DNA of 64,000 bases from Mycobacterium spongiae (GCF_018278905.1 NZ_CP046600.1:496001-560000), one strand, 5' to 3'. Positions 37,709 through 47,915 are shown, counted from the stretch's first letter. Made by a program: numbers and translations. Notes: generated from the letters alone by a model not told the origin.

Positions 37709-38290
37709 ATGATCAAGCCGCACAACACCAACACCGAATTCGAGCTCGGCGGGATCAACCATGTCGCGCTGGTGTGCTCGGACATGGCACGCACTGTCGA
37801 CTTCTACAGCAACATCTTGGGTATGCCGTTGATCAAGTCGCTCGATCTGCCCGGCGGACAGGGTCAGCACTTCTTCTTCGACGCGGGCAATGGGGACTGC
37901 GTCGCGTTCTTCTGGTTCGCCGAGGCGCCCGATCGCGTTCCCGGCATCTCGTCGCCGGGCGCGATCCCGGGCATCGGGGACATCACCAGCGCGGTGAGCA
38001 CCATGAACCACCTCGCCTTTCACGTGCCAGCCGAGAAGTTCGACGCCTATCGGCAGCGACTCAAGGACAAAGGTGTGCGGGTCGGTCCGGTGCTCAACCA
38101 TGACCAGAGCGCAATGCAGGTGTCCCCGACGGTGCATCCGGGGGTGTATGTGCGGTCGTTCTACTTCCAGGACCCAGACGGTATTACGTTAGAATTCGCT
38201 TGTTGGATAAAGGAATTCGCAAAAAGTGACGTGCCTGCGGTACCGCGGACCGCAGCGGAGCGCCGCCCGCGGATAGCGGCGGGTCGCTAG
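37709..38290 (+). CDS. Glyoxalase/dioxygenase-fold (VOC) protein (Rv0274-like)
   Basis: A 193-residue vicinal-oxygen-chelate protein. The metal ligands are expected in GGINHVALVCSD (His), NHLAFHVP (His) and DGITLEFACW (Glu). Members act as ring-cleaving dioxygenases, glyoxalases or thiol transferases; the sequence does not decide which. The ATG at 37709 has GGGAG six bases upstream and gives the same length as the H37Rv protein; an ATG four codons earlier is possible. It is under the same palindrome as the divergent TetR operon and converges on a second TetR gene. Confidence 0.85.
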   Translation: MIKPHNTNTEFELGGINHVALVCSDMARTVDFYSNILGMPLIKSLDLPGGQGQHFFFDAGNGDCVAFFWFAEAPDRVPGISSPGAIPGIGDITSAVSTMNHLAFHVPAEKFDAYRQRLKDKGVRVGPVLNHDQSAMQVSPTVHPGVYVRSFYFQDPDGITLEFACWIKEFAKSDVPAVPRTAAERRPRIAAGR

Positions 38291-38300
38291 CCGATGTGAC

Positions 38301-38987
38301 TCACCTGGCGAGCCCGCCTCCGGATGATGGATTCGCGGCGTCGACCGCGACATCCGCCAAATCGGGGCTGTACACGGTGGGGTCAGTGAGCTGGTCGAGC
38401 AGTGCGGCCAGCTGATCGACGAGTTGGTCGGGATCGAGTTGCACATCGCCGGCAAGCCAGGCGCTGATGGTCTGTACGACCCCGCCCACCGCGAAGTGTG
38501 CACCAGCTTTGATGCGGTCGGTTGCCGGCGTTTGCAGGGCGTCGGCGGCATGTTGGCCGGACAGCATGGCGAACAGCGCGGCGGATTCGGCGCGCTTGCG
38601 CACGACCACCGAGTTCGCCAGCTGTGTGCTGAACAGCAAACGTCCGATGCGGGCGTCATCGGCGATCGTGCGCACAATGTTGGTCATACCCGCGCGGCTC
38701 TGCTCGTTCGGCGGTGCCGCCGCTACCGCCGCCTGGGTGGTGGCGGCTATATCGGCGACCACCCAATTGAAGACACCGGCGACGAAAGCGTCCTTGTCGG
38801 CGAAGCTTTCGTAGAAATAGCGTGGTGTGAGGCCGGCCCGACTGCAGATCCCACGGACGGTCAGCTCGGAATAGTTCTGCGGATCGGCACCCAGGAGGTC
38901 CAGGCCGGCGCTGAGCAACCGGCCACGACGGTTTGCCAGCCGCTCGGCGGCTTCGATGCCCCGGTACGGCCGGTCACTAAGAGTCAT
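38301..38987 (-). CDS. TetR-family regulator (Rv0275c-like)
   Basis: 228 residues. The helix-turn-helix is at about 30-65 (LTVRGICSRAGLTPRYFYESFADKD), with the Tyr-Phe-Tyr pattern typical of TetR. The C-terminal ligand domain contains ARIGRLLFSTQLANSVVVRKR. AAGGAGG precedes the ATG. It is divergent from the MpaB-like oxygenase gene, which is its most likely target. An imperfect dyad around CAACGTTG lies in the 83-base gap, without a clear long palindrome. Confidence 0.88.
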   Translation of the reverse strand: MTLSDRPYRGIEAAERLANRRGRLLSAGLDLLGADPQNYSELTVRGICSRAGLTPRYFYESFADKDAFVAGVFNWVVADIAATTQAAVAAAPPNEQSRAGMTNIVRTIADDARIGRLLFSTQLANSVVVRKRAESAALFAMLSGQHAADALQTPATDRIKAGAHFAVGGVVQTISAWLAGDVQLDPDQLVDQLAALLDQLTDPTVYSPDLADVAVDAANPSSGGGLAR

Positions 38988-39070
38988 AGACGCCTCCTTG
39001 AGACTAGGGTAACGTACGCGAATATCAGACAACCAACGTTGTCGCAATTTGCGCGGCGGGAGGTCTTCGG

Positions 39071-39991
39071 GTGGTGTTTCAGCAGACCGAACAGTACTCC
39101 ATTCCGCATGTCGAGCGTGCCGTCGCGGAGCCATTCGGCTCTCGGCGAGGTGGCCAGCGTCGACCGGCTAACAGCCGGGCGCGTAACCGGGATCGCCTGA
39201 TCGGAGTGGGGCTGCTCGCCGGCCCGGCGAACGTGATCATGGAGTTGGCGCGTCCCGGGGTTGGCTATGGGGTGATGGAGAGCCGTGTCGACAGCGGCCG
39301 AATCGACCGCCATCCGATAAAGCGGGCGCGCACCACATTTACCTACATCGCGGTGGCCATATCGGGCAGCGACGCGCAGAAGGCGACATTCCGTCGCGCG
39401 GTGAACCGTGCGCATGCACAGGTTCGCTCGACACGCGAGAGCCCGGTCGAATACAACGCGTTCGATCCCGAACTACAACTGTGGGTCGCGGCGTGTCTCT
39501 ACAAGGGCACTCTTGATGTTCACCGCATGTTCGTTGGCGAGCTGGAGGAAGAGGAAGCCGAGCGCCACTATCGCGACGGGATGACGCTTGCCACCACGTT
39601 GCAGGTACCGCCGGAGATGTGGCCGGCGGATCGGGCGGCCTTCGACCAGTATTGGCAGGAATCGTTGGACAAGGTTCACATCGACGACGCCGTTCGCGAA
39701 TACCTGTACCCGATCGCCGTGTCGCGGATACGAGGCATCGTGCTGCCGGGTCCGCTGCGGTGGTGGCTGGAGAACGTCGCGCTCCTGATCACCACCGGCT
39801 TTCTGCCGCAGCGGTTTCGTGACGAGATGCGGTTGCCCTGGGATGCCGGCAAGCAGCAGCGCTTCGATGCGCTGATGACAGTGGTGGGCTCGATTAACCG
39901 GCTGATGCCACGGATTGTCCGAGAGTTCCCTTTCAATCTGATGCTCTGGGACCTGGATCTGCGCGTGAAAACTGGGCGGCCACTGGTGTAG
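39071..39991 (+). CDS. MpaB-like oxygenase family protein (DUF2236, Rv0276-like)
   Basis: A 306-residue protein with the DUF2236/MpaB pattern: AGPANVIMELARPGVGYGVMESRV near residue 52, the RARTTFTYIAVAISG segment, a YNAFDPELQLWVAACL helix and PWDAGKQQRFD toward the C-terminus. Relatives such as MpaB and latex-clearing protein are haem-dependent oxygenases, which suggests an oxidative role on a hydrophobic substrate. The GTG at 39071 has GGGAGG about nine bases upstream; an adjacent GTG is equally possible. Divergent from the TetR gene. Confidence 0.75.
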   Translation: MVFQQTEQYSIPHVERAVAEPFGSRRGGQRRPANSRARNRDRLIGVGLLAGPANVIMELARPGVGYGVMESRVDSGRIDRHPIKRARTTFTYIAVAISGSDAQKATFRRAVNRAHAQVRSTRESPVEYNAFDPELQLWVAACLYKGTLDVHRMFVGELEEEEAERHYRDGMTLATTLQVPPEMWPADRAAFDQYWQESLDKVHIDDAVREYLYPIAVSRIRGIVLPGPLRWWLENVALLITTGFLPQRFRDEMRLPWDAGKQQRFDALMTVVGSINRLMPRIVREFPFNLMLWDLDLRVKTGRPLV

Positions 39992-40031
39992 TAGCCGTCG
40001 GAGCCCGTGCCGGCTGGCCCAAGCCCGCCGG

Positions 40032-42779
40032 TTACGTCAAGCCGTTGAGCCCGTCCTCGCCGATGATCAGCCCGCTGGTGCCGCCGGCACCGGGCGCGCC
40101 CCCGGCTACTCCGCCGTTACCACCGTTGCCGCCGTTGCCGATCAGCACGGCGTTACCGCCGGTCCCGCCAGCCCCGCCAGCAGCGCCGTCGCCGCCAGCC
40201 CCGCCGTTGCCGCCGTTGCCGATCTGACCGGCCGTTCCGCCGTTCCCGCCGGCTCCCCCCGTGTTGACCGCCCCGCCGGTGGCCCCACCGGCTGCGCCGG
40301 CTCCGCCGGAGCCAGCGAGGAGCCCAGCGCTACCGCCGGTCCCGCCGGCCCCACCGTTGCCGGCAGCACCGAATCCGCCGCCGCCGCCGGTGCCGCCGTC
40401 ACCGAAGAGCAAGCCCCCGGTGCCGCCGGTCCCGCCGACACCACCGGTGACGAGGCCGCCCCCGCCGGTCCCGCCGGCGCCGCCGGAGGGACCGATGGCC
40501 AGCACGCCGGCATTGCCGCCGGCCCCCCCGGTGCCGGCGGTGGACCCGGCGCCGGTACCAGAACCCCCGCTGCCGCCGGTGCCGCCGCCGCCGAACAGCC
40601 CGCCGCTGCCGCCGGCACCGCCGGTCCCGCCGGTTGTGCTGCCGTTCCCGCCGGCTCCGCCGGTACCACCTTCGCCGAGCAGCACGCCCTCCCCGCCGTT
40701 CCCGCCGGCCCCGGCGGTAACGCCGAACCCGCCGGTTCCGCCGGCCCCGCCGTTGGCGAACAGCCCGCCCGCTCCGCCATTGCCGCCTACGCCGCCTAAG
40801 GCGGCGGCCCCAGAGCCGCTGCCGCCGCTGCCGCCGGTTCCGGCGGCACCTGAGAGGAACCCGGCACCCCCGCCGGTCCCGCCCGTCCCGCCTACGCCGA
40901 CGCCGATCCCGAGCCCGCCGCTGCCGCCGGTGCCGCCGGAGCCGAATAGGAAGGCCACGCCGCCGGCTCCGCCGAGTCCGCCGACGGCGGCGCTGTTGCC
41001 GCCGGCCCCGCCGGTGCCGCCGCTGCCGAAGAGGAACCCGCCGTCTCCGCCGGCCCCGCCTTCAGCAGCGAGTACCCCGGACCCGCCATTTCCGCCGTTG
41101 CCAAACAACCATCCGCCGGCCCCGCCGGCGGCCCCGGAAGCCGCGGCTCCGTTGGCGCCATTGCCGATCAGCGGCCGTCCGGTCAGTGCCTCGGTCGGCC
41201 CATTGATTGCAGTCAGCACCTGCTGCTGTAGAGCGTGTATTGGGTTGGGGCTAGGCCCGGCGTTGAAGCCGTCCGCGCCCAACAGCGCGCCGCCGAAGCC
41301 GCCGGTGCCGTCCGCGCCCAGGGTTGCGCCGAAGCCACCGCTACCGCCGTTACCGCCATTGCCGATCAGCACGCCATTGCCGCCGGCCCCACCGGCGCCG
41401 CCCGTTGTCCCCGGCAAACCGTCGGCGCCGGTACCGCCGCTACCTCCATTACCGCCATTGCCGATCAGCCCGGGCGTGCCGCCAGTACCACCGGCGCCGC
41501 CGGTGCTACCGAGCACAGCGCTGTTGCCGCCGGAACCTCCGGTGCCTCCGGAGCCCGCGAGCAGGCCGGCGTTGCCACCGGCCCCGCCCGCGCCACCGTT
41601 GCCATTGACGGGGCCGCCATTGCCGCCCGCGCCGCCGGCTCCGCCGTCGCCGAAGAGCAAGCCGCCGTCGCCGCCGGCTCCACCGACCCCACCGGATTGA
41701 GCGGCACCGAAGCCCTGCCCACCGGCTCCACCGGCCCCACCGGCGGCACCAAGGCTGAGGATGCCGGCGTTGCCGCCGCTGCCGCCGGCGCCGCCGGCGC
41801 TTATGCCCGACCCGCCGCTGCCGCCGGTGCCGCCGGCACCGAACAGGCCGCCGGCACCGCCGTCCCCTCCGGTCCCGCCGTCGGTGGTGATGGAATGTCC
41901 GCCGACCCCGCCGGTTCCTCCGGTTGCGAATAGCCCGCCGGCCCCACCGTCCCCACCGGCACCACCATCCCCGGTGTTGCCTTGCCCGCCGGCTCCGCCG
42001 GCTCCACCGCTGGCGAACAGCCCGCCGGCCCCGCCGGCACCACCGGCCCCGCCGGTGGTGCCGCCCAACCCGACGGTCCCGCCGGCGCCGCCCACGCCGG
42101 CGGCACCTGCGAACAACCCGGCGTTGCCGCCGGCCCCGCCGGCCCCGCCGGCCCCACCTGTTGCGCCGCCGCCGGCGCCGCCAGCACCGCCGGCACCGAA
42201 TAGCAGGGCGGACCCACCAGCACCACCGAACCCGCCGGTCGCGATGTCGGAAGTGCCGCCGGCCCCTCCGGCCCCACCCATGCCGAGGAGACCGGCGGCC
42301 CCGCCGTTACCGCCGTTACCGCCGTTGGCGCCCACACCGGCCGCCCCGGACCCGCCGTTACCGCCGTTGCCGATCAACCAGCCGCCATCCGCGCCATTGG
42401 CGCCGGTCCCCGGGGCGCCGTTGGCGCCGTTGGCGATCAACGGGCGCCCGGTGTTCGCCAGGAAGAACTCATTGATCGGGGCGAGCAGTGGCGATGTAGC
42501 CGAGGCCTCGGCGGCCGCGTACGCGGCGCCACCGCTGGTCAAGTTCTGCACAAACTGGGTGTGAAAGGCCATCGCCTGGGCGCTAAAGGCCTGATAGGCC
42601 TGTCCATGGGCGCCGAACATTGCCGCGATCGCTGCCGACACCTCGTCGGCGCCTGCGGCGAGCACGTTCGTCGTGTTGGCTGCCGCGGCGGCGTTGGCCG
42701 CGCTGATCGTCGATTCGAGACCGGTCAATTCTGCTGATGCGGCCGCGATAATTTCCGGCGCCGCGATGACGAAAGACAT
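40032..42779 (-). CDS. Large PE_PGRS protein with a second internal PE-type linker
   Basis: 915 residues. The PE domain (1-95, starting MSFVIAAPE) and linker ([13 protein letters not shown]) are normal, and Gly-Gly-X repeats follow. Around residues 511-541 the repeat run ends with LLGADGFN, as PGRS proteins usually end. A second linker then appears ([29 protein letters not shown]) and a second PGRS block continues to the C-terminus. This suggests two PE_PGRS genes fused with loss of the second PE domain. GGGAGG precedes the ATG. It diverges from the PPE gene at 43093. Confidence 0.9.
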   Translation of the reverse strand: MSFVIAAPEIIAAASAELTGLESTISAANAAAAANTTNVLAAGADEVSAAIAAMFGAHGQAYQAFSAQAMAFHTQFVQNLTSGGAAYAAAEASATSPLLAPINEFFLANTGRPLIANGANGAPGTGANGADGGWLIGNGGNGGSGAAGVGANGGNGGNGGAAGLLGMGGAGGAGGTSDIATGGFGGAGGSALLFGAGGAGGAGGGATGGAGGAGGAGGNAGLFAGAAGVGGAGGTVGLGGTTGGAGGAGGAGGLFASGGAGGAGGQGNTGDGGAGGDGGAGGLFATGGTGGVGGHSITTDGGTGGDGGAGGLFGAGGTGGSGGSGISAGGAGGSGGNAGILSLGAAGGAGGAGGQGFGAAQSGGVGGAGGDGGLLFGDGGAGGAGGNGGPVNGNGGAGGAGGNAGLLAGSGGTGGSGGNSAVLGSTGGAGGTGGTPGLIGNGGNGGSGGTGADGLPGTTGGAGGAGGNGVLIGNGGNGGSGGFGATLGADGTGGFGGALLGADGFNAGPSPNPIHALQQQVLTAINGPTEALTGRPLIGNGANGAAASGAAGGAGGWLFGNGGNGGSGVLAAEGGAGGDGGFLFGSGGTGGAGGNSAAVGGLGGAGGVAFLFGSGGTGGSGGLGIGVGVGGTGGTGGGAGFLSGAAGTGGSGGSGSGAAALGGVGGNGGAGGLFANGGAGGTGGFGVTAGAGGNGGEGVLLGEGGTGGAGGNGSTTGGTGGAGGSGGLFGGGGTGGSGGSGTGAGSTAGTGGAGGNAGVLAIGPSGGAGGTGGGGLVTGGVGGTGGTGGLLFGDGGTGGGGGFGAAGNGGAGGTGGSAGLLAGSGGAGAAGGATGGAVNTGGAGGNGGTAGQIGNGGNGGAGGDGAAGGAGGTGGNAVLIGNGGNGGNGGVAGGAPGAGGTSGLIIGEDGLNGLT

Positions 42780-43052
42780 CTGTCCTCCCAGAGCTATGAC
42801 TGCGCTGTCATGCCGACCTGGTCCCACGGTCTCCAGGGGAAAACGGCCGTTCTTACGATATCCCCCTTCCTGGCCAAACGACCGAAGTATTTCTCAAGAC
42901 TTTGCTCTTCGTTCTTGGTCGTTCCGGGTCGCGGCGCTGACGATTGGGGTGTGCCGTCGAATACCCTCCGAGCCAGTCACCGCGGGTCCGTCGTCCACCG
43001 CGGCGCGAGTCGGACTTGCGATGTCTCACCGCGTGGTGTCGAATGTCGCTAA

Positions 43053-43067
43053 TGAAAATCATGTTCA
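43053..43067. promoter_or_regulatory. Zur box upstream of the His-rich PPE gene
   Basis: TGAAAATCATGTTCA, an inverted repeat matching the mycobacterial Zur motif (TGAAAATcATTTTCA type), centred 33 bases before the ATG. The same 15 bases recur at 45841. The rest of the 42780-43092 gap holds no gene. Confidence 0.8.
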
Positions 43068-43092
43068 TCAAGGCCGGGCGGTTCGTTCGGCG

Positions 43093-44769
43093 ATGACAGC
43101 TCCGGTGTGGATGGCTTCCCCGCCCGAGGTTCATTCGGCAATGCTGAGCAGTGGCCCGGGACCTGGGGCGTTGCTTGCGGCCGCGGCCGCATGGTCGTCG
43201 CTGAGTGCTGAATACACCGACGTGGCTGACGAGCTCACCGCGGTGCTTGGCGCAGTGCAGGGCGGCGCATGGCAGGGGCCTAGTGCCGAGCAGTATGTAG
43301 CTGCCCACGCGCCGTATCTGGCGTGGTTGACTCGGGCCAGCGCGACCAGCGCGACCGCGGCGGCCCAGCATGAAACGGTCGCCGCCGCCTACATCACGGC
43401 CCTGGCGGCCATGCCGACCCTGGCTGAGCTCGCCGCCAACCACGTCGTCCACGGAGTGTTGTTGGCGACGAACTTCTTCGGGATCAACACCATCCCGATC
43501 GCGCTCAACGAGGCCGATTACGTCCGCATGTGGATTCAGGCAGCCGCGACGATGGGTGGCTACCAAGCCGTCTCCGACACGGCACTCGTTGCGACGCCAC
43601 AGTCCGGCGCGGCGCCGCCGATTCTGAAGTCCGAGGTTGCAGACGAGGACGACGACCACGGCGAACACGACGACGATCACGGGGACCACGACGACGACCA
43701 TGATCATGACCATGACCATGACCATGACCATGACCACGGACATGACCACGACCATGACCATGGCGACCCCACCCTGATCGACTACTTCGTTGCTGAGGTT
43801 TTGCGCGTCATCAGTGGTGGCCGGGTGATTTGGGACCCTCTCGAAGGCACCCTCAACGGCGTCCACGTCCACGACATTTCCGATGCAACTCAACCGATTT
43901 GGTGGCTTGCGCGTGGCCTCGAACTGGGTCAGCAGTTCCAAACCTTTGTCCAACAATTGTTCACCAATCCGACCGGCGCCATGGAGTTCATCGTTGAACT
44001 TGCCCTGTTCGACTGGCCCACCCACGTGGCCCAACTCGGTCAGGCGCTCGCTCAGTCGCCGCAGTTGCTGGCAGTCGCGATGAGTGGCGCCGTCTCGAAC
44101 CTGGGGGTGGTGACCGGCTTTGCTGGGCTATCCGGGCTGGCTGGCATCCAGCCGGTGCTTCCGGCGCTAGCACCCGTTGCGGCCGTGCCCCCGGTATTGC
44201 CGGCGGTCGGCATGGCTCCCAGCGTCGTGGCTGCGGGTGCGGCACCTGCCGCTCCCGCGGCTCCCGCCTCTGCACCCGCGGTGAGCACCGTCGCTACCGC
44301 GGCCGCGCCCCCGCCACCGGGTATTGGGGGTGGAGGTTTCGGCTTCCCCTACCTCATCGCTCCTCCCGGCATTGGATTCGGTTCGGGAATGAGCGCCAGC
44401 GCGAGCGCACAACGGAAGGCGCCCGAACTGGACAGCGCCGCGGTGGCAGCGGCGGCCGCCGCACGCGAACAAGCTCGCGCCAGGCGGCGCCGACGCGCGA
44501 AGAGGCACGGGCACGGCGACGAGTTCCTGAGTATGGATATCGAGGTCGACCCGGATTGGGGCACCCCGGACGGCGAAGACTCGGCCGCGGAGGCCTCGGA
44601 CCACGGTGCCAGAGCGCTGGGTTTCACCGGAACCGCGCGCAAGGGGGCGATCCGCGAGGTCGCCGGGTTGACCACGCTGGAGGGCGATGGCTTCGGTGGC
44701 GGACCAACGATGCCGATGACGCCGGGCACGTGGGATCCCGATGCCGCGGGTGACCCCGGTAAGGGCTAG
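43093..44769 (+). CDS. PPE protein of the PPE3/PPE4 type with His/Asp-rich insert
   Basis: 558 residues. Residues 1-175 are the PPE domain ([23 protein letters not shown] at 60-62, [21 protein letters not shown]). Residues 183-225 are an acidic His-rich segment (15 histidines in about 41 residues, mostly Asp-His pairs) encoded by GACCAT hexamers. A hydrophobic middle, a Pro/Ala-rich part, a basic cluster ([14 protein letters not shown]) and the PPW-subfamily end (GFTGT and PMTPGTW) follow. It occupies the Rv0280/PPE3 place at the head of ESX-3 and has a Zur box. Metal binding is inferred. My recollection of H37Rv PPE3 has no such insert. The ribosome site is weak. Confidence 0.88.
   Translation: MTAPVWMASPPEVHSAMLSSGPGPGALLAAAAAWSSLSAEYTDVADELTAVLGAVQGGAWQGPSAEQYVAAHAPYLAWLTRASATSATAAAQHETVAAAYITALAAMPTLAELAANHVVHGVLLATNFFGINTIPIALNEADYVRMWIQAAATMGGYQAVSDTALVATPQSGAAPPILKSEVADEDDDHGEHDDDHGDHDDDHDHDHDHDHDHDHGHDHDHDHGDPTLIDYFVAEVLRVISGGRVIWDPLEGTLNGVHVHDISDATQPIWWLARGLELGQQFQTFVQQLFTNPTGAMEFIVELALFDWPTHVAQLGQALAQSPQLLAVAMSGAVSNLGVVTGFAGLSGLAGIQPVLPALAPVAAVPPVLPAVGMAPSVVAAGAAPAAPAAPASAPAVSTVATAAAPPPPGIGGGGFGFPYLIAPPGIGFGSGMSASASAQRKAPELDSAAVAAAAAAREQARARRRRRAKRHGHGDEFLSMDIEVDPDWGTPDGEDSAAEASDHGARALGFTGTARKGAIREVAGLTTLEGDGFGGGPTMPMTPGTWDPDAAGDPGKG
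43694..43766 (+). repeat. GACCAT hexamer tandem repeat coding for Asp-His
   Basis: About a dozen GACCAT/GACCAC units, the central ones identical, inside the PPE gene. Slippage would add or remove Asp-His pairs without shifting the frame. Confidence 0.9.
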
Positions 44770-44840
44770 CTGTCGCCGTCAAGGACACGTGACCGGCAGC
44801 AACGGCATGCGCCGCGGCGGCGACGCGTAGGGTCGGTTGA

Positions 44841-45761
44841 GTGCGCACCGAAGGCGACAGCTGGGACATCACCACGAGTGTCGGCGCGACCGCGCTGTTT
44901 GTCGCGACCGCGCGAGCCCTGGAGGCACAGAAGCCCGACCCGCTGGTCGTCGATCCTTATGCGGAGGTGTTTTGTCGCGCCGTTGGCGGTTCGTGGGCCG
45001 ATGTCATCGACGGCCGGGCTCCCGACCACCAGCTGAAGTCCGCTGACTTTGGGGAGCATTTCGTCAACTTCCAAGGGGCTCGCACGAAGTATTTCGATGC
45101 GTACTTCGGCCGTGCGGCCGACGCGGGTGCGCGGCAGGTGGTCATCCTGGCGGCCGGACTCGACTCGCGCGCCTACCGGCTGACCTGGCCCGCCGGGACA
45201 ACGATCTTCGAGTTGGACCGTCCGCAGGTTCTCGACTTCAAGCGTGAGGTGCTCACCGGCGGCGGGTTCGAGCCGCGGGCACAGCGTCGTGAGGTCGCCG
45301 TTGATTTACGCGACGACTGGTCGCGCGCTCTGCAGGACAGCGGTTTCGACCCGGCCAGGCCGTCGGCGTGGCTTGCCGAGGGCCTGCTGATCTATCTCCC
45401 GGCCACCGCCCAGGAACAGCTCTTCACCACTATCGACACGATGACCTGCGGTGGCAGCCACGTCGCCATCGAGGACGGTGGTCCGCTGCCTGCCGACGAG
45501 TTTGCCGCCAAGCTCGAAGAAGAACGCGCGGCCGCCGCGGGTGGCCAGTGTCCATTTTTTCAGTTGGTCTACAACGAGCAGTGTGCGCCAGCGACCGAAT
45601 GGTTCGGTGCGCGAGGCTGGACTGCGATCGGCACCCCGTTGACCGACTACCTTCGCGAGGTCGGCCGGCCAGTGCCGGGACCGGATAGCGAACCCGGACC
45701 GATACTCATCCGCAACACCCTGGTTAGTGCGGCCAAACCGGCGGCCACGCCGGGAACTTAG
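44841..45761 (+). CDS. SAM-dependent methyltransferase (Rv0281-like)
   Basis: A 306-residue member of the large mycobacterial putative O-methyltransferase family (leucine carboxyl methyltransferase-like). The SAM motif is [15 protein letters not shown], followed by [11 protein letters not shown] and AEGLLIYLP. No Shine-Dalgarno is seen before the GTG, which follows the PPE gene by 71 bases; the two may form one unit or the message may be leaderless. The target of methylation is unknown. Confidence 0.87.
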   Translation: MRTEGDSWDITTSVGATALFVATARALEAQKPDPLVVDPYAEVFCRAVGGSWADVIDGRAPDHQLKSADFGEHFVNFQGARTKYFDAYFGRAADAGARQVVILAAGLDSRAYRLTWPAGTTIFELDRPQVLDFKREVLTGGGFEPRAQRREVAVDLRDDWSRALQDSGFDPARPSAWLAEGLLIYLPATAQEQLFTTIDTMTCGGSHVAIEDGGPLPADEFAAKLEEERAAAAGGQCPFFQLVYNEQCAPATEWFGARGWTAIGTPLTDYLREVGRPVPGPDSEPGPILIRNTLVSAAKPAATPGT

Positions 45762-45840
45762 GTCGGGCCGGGCGCGACCCATTCAGGGTGACTGCGCGAT
45801 CGGTTCCTTGTGCTGGCTAGGCCCCCACCCCGGTCGGTAA

Positions 45841-45855
45841 TGAAAATCATGTTCA
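45841..45855. promoter_or_regulatory. Zur box upstream of eccA3
   Basis: TGAAAATCATGTTCA, identical to the box before the PPE gene, about 180 bases upstream of the eccA3 start. The orthologous ESX-3 operon is known to be repressed by Zur with zinc and by IdeR with iron. Confidence 0.8.
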
Positions 45856-45971
45856 GTAAGCTAGGCTGTGCTGCGTGCCCCTGCCAGTGGAGGAATACCT
45901 GTCGTGACCTTGCAGATCGTGCCCGATGACCTGCCTAGAGTCTGGGAAAGACCAGATTTGAGCGTCTGTAC

Positions 45972-45994
45972 AGTTAGCTTATGCAATGCTAACT
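45972..45994. promoter_or_regulatory. Palindrome AGTTAGC-N9-GCTAACT upstream of eccA3
   Basis: Perfect 7-bp arms, 28 bases before the eccA3 start. The GTTAGC/GCTAAC half-sites recall those of IdeR boxes, but the 9-base spacing is wrong for a 19-bp IdeR site. It also overlaps a TATGCAAT -10-like element. Confidence 0.45.
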
Positions 45995-46022
45995 TCGGGG
46001 CAGATTTCAGTCGGGTTGTCCA

Positions 46023-47915
46023 TTGACGACGTTAGGTGCAGAGGGCGGGGGCGTGGAACAAAACAACACCGGCATGCTTGCAGCGAACTCCGTGCGGTCG
46101 CGGGTACCCGACAAGGTCGATGCGGACGTCATCAGCAGGTTTGCGACGTGCTGCCGGGCGCTCGGTTTGGTGGTCTACGACCGCCAGCGTCCAGCCGACT
46201 TGGCCGCCGCTCGGTCGGGCTTCGCTGCTCTCACGCGTGTCGCCTACGACCAGTGTGATGCGTGGACTGGCGTGGCGGCCGCGGGTGATGTGTCCCGACC
46301 CGTTCTCGAAGCGATCGTGGCTACCGCGGCCACCGCAGGCGCATTGCAACGCCAGGTCGACCTTGCGCACGGGCTCCTGGGGTTCCGCTACGACGCCGGC
46401 CTTTACTTGCGGTTTCGTGCTACCGGCCCAGATGATTTCGATCTCGCATATGCCGCAGCGTTGGCCTCAACAGGAGAGGCCGAGCAGTTGGCCAAGGCCA
46501 ACGAGTTGGTCTCGGCGATCACCAAACGTCGTCCCCAATGGCGAGACGCCCGCTGGGTCGAGGTTGTGATCAATTACCGTGCCGAGCGCTGGTCGGATGT
46601 CGTCAAGCTGCTGACCCCGATAGTCAATGCCCCCGATCTCGACGAGGCGTACGCACACGCGGCCAAGATCACCTTGGGCACCGCGCTGGCCCGGCTGGGC
46701 ATGTACGCGCCGGCGTTGTCCTACCTGGAGGAACCTGACGGTCCTGTCGCGGTCGCCGCGGTCGACGGTGCCCTGGCCAAGGGGCTGGTGCTGCGTGTGC
46801 ACGTCGACGAGGAAGCAGCCAGCGAGGTTCTGCAGGACCTGTACGCCGCCCACCCCGAAAACGAACAAGTCGAGCACGCTCTGACCGACACCAGCTTCGG
46901 GATTGTGACCACCACGGCGGCACGGATCGAGGCTCGAACCGATCCGTGGGATGCGGCCACCGAGCCGAGTGTCGAAGACTTCGTCGACCCCGCGGCTAAG
47001 GAACGCAAAGCCGTGCTGCTGCACGAGGCCGAACTCCAGCTCGCCGAGTTCATCGGCCTGGATGAAGTCAAAAACCAGGTATCCCGGTTGAAGAGCTCGG
47101 TCGCCATGGAACTAGTGCGCAAGCAGCGTGGGCTTACCGTCGCCCAGCGCACCCACCACCTGGTGTTCGCCGGCCCACCCGGAACCGGCAAGACGACCAT
47201 CGCCCGGGTCGTGGCGAAGATTTATTGCGGCCTGGGCGTTTTGAAGCGAGAGAACATCCGCGAGGTGCATCGCGCCGATCTCATCGGTCAGCACATCGGC
47301 GAGACTGAGGCGAAGACCAACGCGATCATCGACAGTGCCCTCGACGGTGTGCTGTTCCTCGACGAGGCCTACGCCCTGGTGGCCACCGGCGCCAAGAACG
47401 ACTTCGGTTTGGTGGCCATCGACACGCTGCTGGCCCGCATGGAAAACGACCGTGACCGCCTGGTCGTCATCATTGCCGGCTATCGGGCGGATCTCGACAG
47501 GTTTCTGGATACCAACGAGGGCTTGCGGTCCCGGTTCACCCGCAATATCGACTTTCCGTCGTACGCCTCAAGTGAGTTGGTGGAGATCGCGCACAAGATG
47601 GCCGAACAGCGGGATAGCCTCTTCGAACAGTCCGCGCTCGACCATATGGAGGCGTTGTTCGCCAAGTTGGCCGCAGAGTCGACACCGGACGCCAACGGAG
47701 TCTCGCGACGCAGCCTCGACATCGCAGGCAACGGCCGCTTTGTTCGCAACATCGTCGAACGTTCGGAAGAAGAACGAGAATTCCGACTGGACCATTCTGA
47801 ACATGCGGGAACCGGTGAGTTCAGTGACGAGGAGCTGATGACGATCACCGACGATGACGTCAGTCAATCGGTGGAGCCGCTGTTGCGTGGTCTGGGATTG
47901 TCGGTGCCGGCATGA
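46023..47915 (+). CDS. eccA3: ESX-3 AAA+ ATPase EccA3
   Basis: A 630-residue cytosolic type VII ATPase. Residues about 20-290 form a TPR-like helical domain; the C-terminal AAA+ module has Walker A GPPGTGKTTIAR, Walker B VLFLDEAYAL and a sensor region with the arginine finger in SRFTRNIDF. EccA proteins help release substrates from chaperones. The start is uncertain: TTG 46023 fits the orthologue length, and GTG 46053 has a GGGCGGGG-type region upstream. ATGA overlap with eccB3. Confidence 0.94.
   Translation: MTTLGAEGGGVEQNNTGMLAANSVRSRVPDKVDADVISRFATCCRALGLVVYDRQRPADLAAARSGFAALTRVAYDQCDAWTGVAAAGDVSRPVLEAIVATAATAGALQRQVDLAHGLLGFRYDAGLYLRFRATGPDDFDLAYAAALASTGEAEQLAKANELVSAITKRRPQWRDARWVEVVINYRAERWSDVVKLLTPIVNAPDLDEAYAHAAKITLGTALARLGMYAPALSYLEEPDGPVAVAAVDGALAKGLVLRVHVDEEAASEVLQDLYAAHPENEQVEHALTDTSFGIVTTTAARIEARTDPWDAATEPSVEDFVDPAAKERKAVLLHEAELQLAEFIGLDEVKNQVSRLKSSVAMELVRKQRGLTVAQRTHHLVFAGPPGTGKTTIARVVAKIYCGLGVLKRENIREVHRADLIGQHIGETEAKTNAIIDSALDGVLFLDEAYALVATGAKNDFGLVAIDTLLARMENDRDRLVVIIAGYRADLDRFLDTNEGLRSRFTRNIDFPSYASSELVEIAHKMAEQRDSLFEQSALDHMEALFAKLAAESTPDANGVSRRSLDIAGNGRFVRNIVERSEEEREFRLDHSEHAGTGEFSDEELMTITDDDVSQSVEPLLRGLGLSVPA

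Noticed and set aside
43694..43766. GACCAT array considered as a CRISPR-like or regulatory iteron
   Set aside because: It is in frame inside the PPE gene and encodes Asp-His with preserved frame on both sides.
45857..45875. Possible IdeR box near TAAGCTAGGCTGTGC after the Zur site
   Set aside because: Only part of the 19-bp IdeR consensus is present and the second half-site is missing.
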